Origin: Gautieria morchelliformis
Lineage: Eukaryota; Basidiomycota; Agaricomycetes; Gomphales; Gomphaceae
DNA length: 64,000 nucleotides
Assembly: GCA_015179125.1 (NCBI GenBank)
Contig: WHVA01000086.1
Location: 223,763-287,762, forward strand
Direction: 5' to 3'
A program made the translations under genes and the position numbers. Below, in pieces: positions 22,465-31,989 of this stretch (positions within the stretch are counted from its first letter, which is position 1; each line of letters starts with the position of its first letter). The notes below the pieces were generated by a model that did not search any database, had not been told where the DNA came from, and saw only the letters and a program-made list of their open reading frames with translations.

Positions 22465-24871
22465 CAATAGTGTCGTAGGTCAGAATAAAGATAGACTGCT
22501 TTGTAAGGCGGTCAACAATAACTTGAATGGTATCATGGCCAGATGACTTAGGAAGTTTCTTGATGAAGTCCATGGATATCAAATTCCAGGTTTGTTCTGG
22601 GATTGGAAGTTGCTTCAGGAGGCTATAGGGTTTGTGACGTTGAGGCTTGGTGTGCATACAGGTGGTGCATGACTTGCAGTAGTCTTGGGCCATCCTGCAG
22701 AGGAGTGGCCAAGTGTAGGTGTGTCGGATGATGTTGAGGGTCTTGTTTTGGCCTTGGTGTCCTGAGAGCGGATGATTGTGGCTTTGCTGAAGTACGCGGA
22801 GTTGTAGATCATTTATATCTGGAACATAGATTCAGGACTTTTAGTGGAGGAATCCATTGGGATTGAGGGACCATCCAGGACTAGTTGGGTTATCGAGGTG
22901 GGTTGTGGAGATGGGGTTGCAGGGAGTGCGCAATGAATGTTAGAATGGAGAGACTCAGTGTCCATGATAGAGGTGTGGAGTAGCAGGAATTGCAATGCTG
23001 TGGCACGCAGGGACAATGCCAGCTGCTCGGTTGAGAATACCAGGTGGAAGTTGTGCGGGTTGACGCTGGCATAGTTGCTACTTCCCTCTTTTGGGTAGAC
23101 ATCCCAACGTCTAGTGAGTGCGTCGGGTTTTGCTCCAAGCTTTCTGGGGTGGAATTGGAAATGGATCACCCTGTTGAACTGTGAGAGATATTCAGACCAG
23201 TGGACTTGATGGTGAGTCAAAATCTTAGTAGTCACAAAATACTCAAGGTTTTTATGATCTGTGACAATGTCAATGGGATAAGTTGGACCTTTGAGGTAGT
23301 GTCGCCATATTTTGAAGGCTTCGAAGATTGCGAGTAGTTCCTTATCGTGGACATTGTAATTGAGTTCGGGGAAGAAAAGGTGCGGGAATGAAAGGTGATC
23401 AGATGAATTTCTCCATTGTCGAGTGAGATGATCGAAAGAATGGCAGCTAGCACATAGTCTGAAGCATCGGTTTTGAGTACAAGCTGGGCATCAGGAATCC
23501 AGAAACTGAGGATTGGAGCAGTAGTAAAGGCCACCTTGAGGGTTTTGAATGCTGAGCAGCATTGCGGAGTGAAATTCCATGGAGCACCCTTCCTGGTGAG
23601 ATGCGTGAGCAGAACAGTAATGTGGGAAAAGTTATAAATGGAATGTCGGTAGAAGTTGGTGAAGCCAAGGAAAGACTGCACATCCTTAACATGTCGGGGT
23701 TCTGGCCATTCTTGAATTGCCTTGACTTTGTCCTCCGCCTTGGTGAGACCTGTTAGAGAGAGGATATAGCCTAGGTATTCGACCATGTTGCAATGCTATT
23801 TGCATTTCTCTGCTTTTGCATAGAGGTGGTGTTTGTGGAGACGGTGGAGTACTTCATGGACATGTTCCGGGTGTTCTTCCGGTGTTGTTGGAATATATGA
23901 GGATGTCGTCAATGTAGACTAGAACACATACATTGAGGAGGTCAGAGAATACGTTGTTCATGAAGCGCTGAAAAGTGGTGGGAGCATTGGTTAGACCCAA
24001 AGGCATGACAACCCACTCAAAAGCACTGTAGCGAGTGCGGAAGGTGGTTTTCCACTCGTCACCTTCTCGGATGTGGACAAGGTGATAAGTGTGCCAGAGG
24101 TCAATTTTGGTGTAGATCTTCGCTCTGCGGGGAGTATTGAGGAGGTTGGAAATGCGTGGAAGTGGATATTTGTCCTTCTTAGTGAGGGCATTGAGTCCGC
24201 AGAAATCGATGCAGAGGCGGAGAGATCTATCCTTCTTTTTGACAAAAAGGACTGGAGCACTGTGCAGAGACAGCGAAGGGCGGATGAAGCCCATGTTGAG
24301 GTGTTCATCGACGAACTCATTGAGAGGCTGGAGTTCACTTTGAAAAAGGGAGTAGATCGGTCCAAGGGGTGGAGATGTTCCTTCTTCCAAATCTATCTTC
24401 AAATCATAAGGTGGATGATCAGCAGGTCTATCAGCTTTGGCCTTATTGAACATGTCCGGGAAGTTGTGATATTCTTCCGGAACTAATATCACATTGACCT
24501 GAGCAGAAGTCGAGGTGGAACGAGCGTTGACTGAAGCCAAATCGGAGAGGTGAAGCTGAAAGACAGTTGAATCTTCTTGTTGTTGCAACATGCGAAAAGC
24601 GGTGGCGGAAGCAAGGGCAATTCGAGGAGCTTCAAGTGGAGGGGGGGATGGAGTTGCTAACAAGGGACTGGAGTGTGGAAATGAATCCATGAGTGGAGTT
24701 GCAGAAGAGGCTTGAGCCATCTTTGTGGATGACGTCGGAGTAGATGGAAGTTGATCCGGGGTATGGAACTGTATTTGACCCAATGCCCAGTTAATCGACA
24801 GATTATACTGGGTGAGCCAATTGTGTCCTAGTACAACAGAACAGATAGCATCTAGCAGAGTAATGTAAAAT
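22465..24871 (-). pseudogene. G1 pol: protease end, RT, RNase H and truncated integrase
   Basis: Protease tail LLDAICSVVLGHNWLTQYN, then RT with SAPVLFVKKKDRSLRLCIDF, KIDLWHTYHLVHIREGDEWK, FEWVVMPLGLTNAPTTFQRF and the catalytic YIDDILIYSN. RNase H follows with [17 protein letters not shown]. The integrase HHCC finger includes CKSCTTCMHTK, and the core starts MDFIKKLPKSSGHDTIQVIV. Frameshifts near 23,850-23,790 and 23,330 and loss of the catalytic core make it inactive. Confidence 0.88.
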
Positions 24872-24876
24872 GTAAC

Positions 24877-25363
24877 TGTTAGCAACTTGGGGTTATGGCA
24901 GGGAAGGTTCGGTAAAGTTCTTAGGAAGCTAGAATCAAATACACTCTCTCAGTGAATTTATTGTCACTGTTATATTAATACAATACCTAGAATCAAATAC
25001 ACTACATGATTTTTAGTCAACATGCTATGTAAATATGAAAGATACTACTCGCCTCTCTCAGTGAATTTATTGTCACTGGGAGAGGAGTACTACTCTGTCT
25101 CAGAATGCATATACGTGCACCCGGCCCTTTAGCGCCCAAGGGCTCGCGTGTCGAAGTCATTTCAAACTCCGCTGGGTGCAGCTGCTTGTGAAAATAGAAA
25201 TAACAGAATGAAATGGAGAGGTAGAGAGTGACTGGAAAATTTTGAAAATAACCAGAGAAGTGAATGCATGGTACAAGAACAATGTGAGAAAGAATTGGAA
25301 ACCATACAACAAATCGAATATATTATGCTTGATTTTGGTGCAGGAGCTTGTATGCACCCAACA
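24877..25363 (-). mobile_element. Solo LTR of copia family C1 inserted in G1 protease
   Basis: On the minus strand it runs TGTTGGGTGCATACAAG to GTTGCTAACA. The plus-strand target duplication GTAAC is exact on both sides (24872-24876 and 25364-25368). Without it the G1 frame reads TGTPMKLHFTLLDAIC, a continuous protease domain. It contains duplicated CTCAGTGAATTTATTGTCACT blocks. Confidence 0.93.
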
Positions 25364-25368
25364 GTAAC

Positions 25369-26819
25369 TTCATGGGTGTCCCAGTAGCGAAACAGATGGA
25401 TAGGTCCATGACTTGTGAGATTGCCATGTTGGATGACCCATTGAAGAGGCGGAGTGGAATAGTCCAAATGTTGCAGGTAGGAAGCTTATGCTTGAGAACA
25501 AAGTCAGAGTTGAGGAAACAATGAGTCAAACCAAAGTCAATCAATGCAGTAAACGGAGGTGCGGAAATTGTGTCGGAGGTGAGTGGAATCAAGAGGGAGT
25601 TGGAGGATGAAAGAGCGGACGCATTGAGTTGAACCTCCTTAGTTGCATGAATGGGGTCAACACAGCCCTCAGCTCATGTGGAGGCCAGAGGACTGCTGAC
25701 TATTTTTTTGCATCCATAGCGGAAGTCACTTTGGATTTCTCTTCTGTCTTTGCTGCATGGCCCTTGGCCTTTGCAGAAGAAGAGGTTTCTCGGGTGCATT
25801 CGTGAGCGACATGGCCCCCTTTGCCGCAGAAGAGGCAAAGATTGTTGTCCATACCATGCTGGCATTCTGCAGGGGTTATTTTTCGAGGTTACAGAGGTTG
25901 GTCAGGCTGGTGGGTTTTCCGACACGACAATTTCATCCTTGATGCGGGATGGTAGGCCCATGTAAGACTGTTGGTGGAGTGTGGCTTCTCCCCATTGGAC
26001 TCAAGGAGTGAGCTGCTGGAAAGTGACGATGTATTTAGCTATCTTATGAGTGTCTTTCATACAAAGCTTATAGAGTTCATTTTCCGCATTGGCTTCCATA
26101 TTGAAAGGTACAAAGTTGTTGCGGAGCTCGGAAACAAAATTGGGAAAATTGTCTGCCCAGCCAATGACGGCGTAGGGGTCCATAAGGGCTGGTTCGAAGT
26201 AGTCAAGAGCTGTGCCATGCAGGTAAGAAAGGGCATAATTGACCTTTTTCTCATCATTGGAAAAGGTGTCAGGTTGGTTGTGGAAATTGAGTTGAGGCTG
26301 AACCAAAAAATGCTGAGGCTTCTTGGGATTGGAACCATTGAATTGATCAGGTTCACAAAATTTTGTCTTGGGGCATGGTGCTTGTGCTGGGCGTTGGAGG
26401 TGTCCAGCTAGCATGGTGATGGCCTGTGCAAGGTCCGGAGCCTGAGCAGGCAGAACTAGGTTGGCGGGATTCAGAGGTGGAGGACCACCTGGAGGACTGC
26501 TGCCTGGGGGTCCTGGTGGTGGTGGAGGTGGTTCTTGGTGTCAAGATGACGCGGCTGTTTGTTCACTGCTGCTACTCGAGGAATTTCCATCATAGTTGGG
26601 ATTGCCAGGGTTGATGTCAGTAACATCTTCAATGTGTCCTGGCGGAAGATCGTTGGAGAACGGATCGTTGGCTTGAGAGCTAGAGGGTTCTGCACATCTT
26701 GGGGATGCTGCGGACCTAAGTGTTCCAAAATAAGAGAGAGCTTCAACAGCTCCTGCACAAGCTGAGGTAACTGTAGTATGAGGAGGCATAGTGATAGTTA
26801 TCGGGTGGGAATGAGATAA
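25369..26819 (-). pseudogene. G1 gag, zinc knuckle and protease N-terminal half
   Basis: Gag starts MPPHTTVTSACAG just below the 5' LTR, with a Ser-rich leader. It continues through a retrotransposon capsid region (KFCEPDQFNGSNPKK; NYALSYLHGTALDYFEPAL) to a CLFCGKGGHVAHEC zinc knuckle. The protease active site reads ALIDFGLTHCFLNS where D-S/T-G is expected; the Ser/Thr is replaced by Phe. Frame changes occur near 26,540, 25,980 and 25,860. Inactive. Confidence 0.85.
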
Positions 26820-26822
26820 TAC

Positions 26823-27442
26823 TGTTATGTATCGAGATTTCCACAAGTCAGAACTAGAAAGGACAAGAGCTTCAACTTATGTGTTGCACCCCCAATGAAC
26901 TATTGTCCTAAGTATTTCAGATCGCAAGTTGGAAGTTGGGAAGTATCAAACTAGGCAGAAGTCGGAAGTTGGGTCAGAAGGCGGAAGGTGGAGAGACAGG
27001 TCTTGCAAAACTCGCTGTGCTAAGAACAGGAGATAGAGCAAAGGAAATCATGTATCTAAGGCGATTATCTGATTGCAGAATAACAAGCATACATGAGGGG
27101 CTTTTATACAAGGAGCTGAGACAACAGGTAATGGGGTAGTACTAAGCAAATTCCGGGGGAAGCAGAAGTTGGATAGACATATGGGGTAAATAACTAATTG
27201 GGAACAAAGGATTACAAGGGGGTGCAGGGTAGAGTAAAGAACAATGGCAAAAGAACAAGGGGTTGGAAAGTATATCTGACATAATGGAACAATGAGACTC
27301 CAAAGGGGGACGGACATATGGTCTTGCTGAATAGAGTTGAAAGAACAAAGGATATAACAAGGGGTGGGATTGTCGGAATTATCAGAAGGTCAGAATGTGG
27401 GCAGAACTGAGTGTTGGAAGTCAGAAATGCATGGTCGTAACA
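26823..27442 (-). repeat. 5' LTR of gypsy element G1
   Basis: 620 bp, on the minus strand TGTTACGACCATGCATTTC to ACATAACA. Closely related to the solo LTR at 39808-40426 and to fragments at 18263, 27606 and about 40540. It contains a TATA-like TGTATAAAAG on the minus strand near 27,105. Confidence 0.92.
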
Positions 27443-27856
27443 TAGCTCAGCACTGGACATTTTCAAGAAGTTAATGTTTTGCTCCATTAGGCTAAGGACA
27501 AGGCATGTTATCACTCCCGCCTATCTTTCAAACTCTGCCATGTTGTTCACAAGTCACGTGACCCAACTTGTGGTCTCATGCGGCTCGACCCTAAAGGGGA
27601 GATACTGTTACGACCATGCTATTCCAACTTCCGACACTCAGTTCTGCCTCCTTTCTGACATTCCGATACCTCCAACAATCTCACTCCTTGTTATATCCTT
27701 TCCCCATTCAACTCTATCACTTGGACCCTTTGGACTCAACTCACAGCACAGCAAGACCATATGTCTGACCCCTCTGGAGTCCTGTTGTTCCACCATGTCA
27801 AATATACTTTCCACCCCCTTGTTCTTTTACCCATTGTTCTTGACCCTACCCTGCAC
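27443..27856 (+). mobile_element. 3' end of a second G1-family element, head-to-head with G1
   Basis: A purine tract AAAGGGGAGATAC (27593-27605) precedes TGTTACGACCATGC at 27606, the G1 LTR start, in plus orientation. The LTR matches the family for about 250 bp and is then cut at 27856 by the LTR of element G2. The upstream 150 bp probably belong to the 3' end of pol. Two G1 copies therefore lie 5' LTR to 3' end in opposite orientation, an arrangement left by nested insertion or inversion. Confidence 0.75.
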
Positions 27857-28088
27857 TGTAAGAAGGTTGGCTTAATACTTGTGTTATCACACGGTAACAG
27901 AACTCGACCAATTAGTGCTGATTCTAGTATGACATAGTGACAGTTACAAGTAGAGTTAAGCTGGGGAATCCTGGAGGGTTCCCATGCAAGAACTATACAG
28001 TGGGTCCACAAGGACCCACTGGTGCTATGTAAGCTACCAGGTATTATGTATTGCCTCAGGTCAATACAGGTAAATATCCATATTTACA
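27857..28088 (-). repeat. 3' LTR of G2 (short LTR with internal hairpins)
   Basis: On the minus strand TGTAAATATGGATATTTACC to CTTCTTACA. It contains a perfect hairpin CAGTGGGTCC-ACAA-GGACCCACTG (27998-28021) and a second weaker one (GGGAA...TTCCC, about 27963-27983). It inserted into a G1-family LTR at 27856. Related copies: 32478-32690 and 34743-34930. Confidence 0.85.
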
Positions 28089-28474
28089 CCCTCCCCCACT
28101 ATAGGGAACTCTAATCCCTGTAGATCTCGGCATCAAGGTCCTTTTCCTCGGTGGAGGGAGAGTCATCCATTGGGATGTCCTTGTATGGAGCCAGCATGGG
28201 CTGGGGGTCCACATGCATTGCATCCGCGTGAGCGGATGTGGATGGGCCGGGTCTGGCTGGGGACTGATAGGGACCTGTGTCAAGAGATGGGTTGATCCCC
28301 ATCTCCTGGATGAAGGCGGCGTCTGCGGTCGGATCAGGTTGCAGATCCTGGGGTCGGGACGCAAGCAGCTCCTTATTGAGCAGCTCCGAGGTACTTGTGG
28401 CCACTTTCTCATGGGCATGCTGTGACAGCTTCAGTCCCTGTTTGTGTCGCCCCTGCCCTGTGCGCACAGTGGTG

Positions 28475-30292
28475 TGTCATGACCCGTCTATGTTGTATAC
28501 CCAGTAACTTTGACACCCCACTTTTACGTTCTCCCCGTTCGCTCCTCACCAAATGCGCCGAATGTTTATTCGCTTTTGCATCATTCACATGTAGCAGCGC
28601 TCCCTGGACTCAATCAACACCTCCTCCCTGACTCGATTGTCCACTGCGGGTCCCCTCACCTCCCTGGCTTGCACCCTGTCAGATGCTCCTCTGATCGGAT
28701 GGCGCAACTCATTTATTTCCTATACCCAGTTATCCTATTATCCATTTTCCCAGTCCTCCTCTATGTTCGCATGACTTCGCCCTGCCCTTGGGCCACGGCT
28801 CTTCGATGATCGTTCTATTTCGCCCTTTGCTGCATTTCGCTGAACAACCATTCGCTGCTCGCATCATTCACCAGCAGGCACACCATCAAAACACGATCGA
28901 CATCCCCTACCCGGCATGATGGCTCGTTACTGGCTCCATCAGCTTCTCGATCCAACCCCTTTAGGTGTTCATATGAGCAGGATGCATTTGTGGAACATCT
29001 GACCTGTAGGTCGTGTGGGATCAACCCAGTAGACTGTAAGAACCCGGCCTTTGGCCGGTTACTTACCGGTATAACTTTCTTCCGAGCCCGAGCCTTGTGA
29101 TACTCGTGCCCGAGTACATATGATTCTTATCCTGCGCCTGAGCCCGAGCTAGAGCTCATATCTGACCCTGATCCCATGCCCGTATCCCCTTAGTTACTGA
29201 TTCCACTCCATCACACATCATTCATATATTACCTCGCCCTGACCTCGCTCCCCTGACCTCGCCCTGACCTCCACTAATATGTTCACCCCTGACTCGTACC
29301 CTTGCTCGTATATAAGCCCCCCTGTATGCATTCCTACTCCTCAGTCTGAAAATCAACTATCGTATAACTTCAATCCCTAGTTAGTTTCTAAGCCTCGCCT
29401 CTTAAGCCAAACCTCGCCTCTTATTCATTTGCCTCCGAAGTTGGGACTCGTGCGTAGGGTCGGCGCAGCACATAAGCTGAAGCCTAGTCCCTCTCCAACT
29501 TCCCCATCCAAACCTCGCCCCGTAACCTCAGACCTTACCTCGGGTTTCGCTCCCGACCTCGGTCAACCTTACGACGGATCGTACTGTAACATAGACGAAG
29601 AGTCCATGCAGGGTGGTGTATATGTGGGTCCCAAGACATGGTTTCGTACATAGGTGCCTTTGCCACCTTTACTCTCCGTCGTTTCATGTTTGCCCTCTTC
29701 TCTCACTCTATTGTATGTTTATTTCATCTATGTTGTATCATGACTGTGCACCCCTATCCAGCCCTGACTCGTGACGGCCTCTTTCCTATTTGCTGATACC
29801 TTACGAGCATTTGATATAAGTAGTTTACATTTGCACGTATATTCCTCAGTTCAATTATCATACGTCCATCTTGTGCAAACTTGACCTCGCTGTGATCATC
29901 GTCTTGAGCCTTCTCCTGTAGATTTCTATCTTTGACCAGAAGAGGACTTAGGCATCACTGGTGAGTTCTCATACTTCATCTTCGTTACCTTAGCCTTCGA
30001 ACTATTTTCTGTGCTGTCGGAGAAGGGCTCCGAAGGAGCACCTTCGCTGGCGAAGGGATTGTTGCTACTTAGACAACCCTTCTGTGACACCTTGCGTGTT
30101 ACATCGTCAAGTGTCACGGGCTATTTCGCTATGACTGTAGATAGGGCGAGCTCCATTCGGGCAGCCCTCTTATCTTGTGAACATTTGTTGGTTCACCTAT
30201 TCGCCGAACGGCATACTTGTTCGCACAAGTTATTCGGGCATTCGCTGTGTTCACTAATACACGATATTAACGCCTAAAAACCAATCCTGACA
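28475..30292 (+). mobile_element. Solo LTR of family L1 in G2, itself carrying a nested LTR
   Basis: Runs TGTCATGACCCGTC to CCAATCCTGACA with an exact 5-bp target duplication TGGTG (28470-28474 and 30293-30297). About 1.26 kb after removing the nested L2 LTR. It is an inverted relative of 19336-20608; similarity is highest in the right-hand 800 bp. TTCGC words are frequent. Confidence 0.9.
29035..29591 (+). mobile_element. Solo LTR of family L2 nested inside an L1 LTR
   Basis: 557 bp, TGTAAGAACCCGGCC to GTACTGTAACA, flanked by TAGAC on both sides (29030-29034 and 29592-29596). The sister L1 copy at 19336-20608 lacks it. The interior is pyrimidine-rich with repeated CCTCGCC and GAGCCCGAGC words and a TATA-like TATATAAGCCCCCC near 29,310. 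A short frame at 29429-29653 is not considered a gene. Confidence 0.92.
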
Positions 30293-31989
30293 TGGTGTTC
30301 GCAACTTCTTTATCTCGAAGTTGTTGAAAGTATCCCTCGATCCAAGAGATATGTTCATGAGTCACGCCACCATGGAGAGCAAGCCATGACGCGAGTTCCT
30401 TCAGCGGGATCTTGTGCGCGAGCCTGTTTCCAACCGGGAATGTCCCAGTGACGGAGCCCAAAGGGTGTGCACCATGGGCAAAATCGTGACATCGGTCATG
30501 AGCTCCTGCCACTGGCGCAGAGTACCAAACAAGTCGCTTAAACACGACTTGAGGGGGGACCGTGGCTTGGCTTTGGGAGCCAAGATCCTTATCCACATCC
30601 AGATATCAATATCTGTTGTGTTTAGCCCACCGTCCACATCATCGCGGATGGCGGGAGGGACACCTTTGGCGTTTGACCACCAGCCATTGAGCACTGTGAC
30701 TATGTCAGCGGGTGTACCATCCAGAATATTTATATAATTCTGGTGGGGCTTACAGGGGCCCTCCTCTCGGAGGTGCCAGAATGCTGTATTCATTTCCGGC
30801 ATGCGCTGGTCACCCAGGGTGTCCTTGGTGCATGTGAGGAGGTCTAGAAACCTCTGCTTGGTTATAGGGCAGACATGGTACCACTCGGCAACCCGAGGGA
30901 CTGATATGCCTAGGGGCTGCAGCAAGCAGCCCGTCACGGAGATCCTCTGATTTCTGTGCCTCAACAGCTCCCCTTCCCCTGGGTAGCATTATATAACTCC
31001 CGCCCCCGGTGGCAGTAGCACGACGTGAGGCCCTATGTATTGGGCCTGGGCAGTGGCTAGCGCTTGGTGCAGCCGTGGGTCGTCGATGCTGTGCGCCGAC
31101 GACTCTGCTAGATAGGCGTTCTTGATGTGTTCTAGTTCGTCCGCCAGTCCGTTCTCTAGGACTGGTGGTGGGAGATATTTTCTGTGTTTCCATTTGGAAA
31201 CGTGTTCAGCCCGGTCTGAGTTATAATCATCCCAGACCGACATGTCGGACAGCCATCCGTCTGTGATGTCAGCATGTGCTGACTCAGACGGTGCTGTCAC
31301 TGTTGACAGGGTTGTGACCATCACTGTCCTGGACGACGTGCGGGCATCCTTGGCGGGTGCCATGCGGGGCTCCGTTATCCAGCTGGCAAGGGCCAAGCCT
31401 GTCAGGAGGGGTGTGGCCCCTGGGGCTAGTGTAGCCCCTTTATTGCGCAATGGCAGTGGGGCCATCGGGCGGGAAGATGGGCCAGCCACAGGCTGAGCCT
31501 TTGGCTGTGATGGGGTGGGGCGTGTTCGCCTGGCTCCTTCGAGTTGTTGTTTCAACTCATGGATCTTGTCATCTCGATATGAGACTCACTCACGCTCAGA
31601 CGCCATGTCCTGCTTGAGGCGCTCGATCTCTGACTGAGCGTCCTTGACTGCCATTCACCTGGCCCCTTGGTGATCCAAGGCCAGGTGTCTTCAACTGCGT
31701 AGGCGATGTCATCATCTACGATTCTTATCTTACTGGAGTTTGACAACTCCACCCGTCGTTCCACAATGCTATCTCCTGATTCTCGGGAGCCAACTTCTTT
31801 GAGAAGATTGTGGTGGCTCCCTTTTTTGCAGCCGCTGGCCATGGTGTGGACATTGATGGCTCAACGTCCATGAGTTCTTTGATGCCATCCATCTTCGTTA
31901 GAAGATGGTGGTGGTTGCTTCTCAAGGAGCAAAGGATCTTCAGAGAGATCCGAGACGAAAATTTATGGCATCATGGCTGGTGCGTCACA

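Larger units (their letters stand above)
22465..27442 (-). mobile_element. Ty3/gypsy retrotransposon G1 (5' LTR to integrase, 3' end missing)
   Basis: Read on the minus strand: 5' LTR (27442-26823), gag (about 26785-25970), CCHC zinc knuckle (near 25,800-25,860), aspartic protease (near 25,590-25,370, continuing after the solo LTR), reverse transcriptase (about 24,300-23,870), RNase H (23,786-23,230) and the integrase zinc finger plus start of its core (22,813-22,465). The element breaks off inside the integrase at the copia LTR. The sequence after the 5' LTR (GTATTATCTCATTCC) is not a normal TGG-type primer-binding site. Confidence 0.9.
28096..31925 (-). pseudogene. G2 additional coding region downstream of the chromodomain
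   Basis: Several overlapping minus-strand frames form what looks like one decayed long ORF. They contain KMDGIKELMDVEPSMSTPW, SEMKQQLEGARRTRPTPSQP, VLENGLADELEHIKNAYL, CLLQPLGISVPRVAEWYHV, then GTPADIVTVLNGWWSNAKG and WLALHGGVTHEHISWIEGYF, ending near the purine tract with KDLDAEIYRD. Removing the L1 LTR and one TGGTG repeat joins EVANTT to VRTGQGRHK. The sequence lacks zinc knuckles, protease or envelope-type signal and membrane segments that I can see. The position is that of an env or extra gene, but the content looks gag-like or unknown. Function not assigned. Confidence 0.6.
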
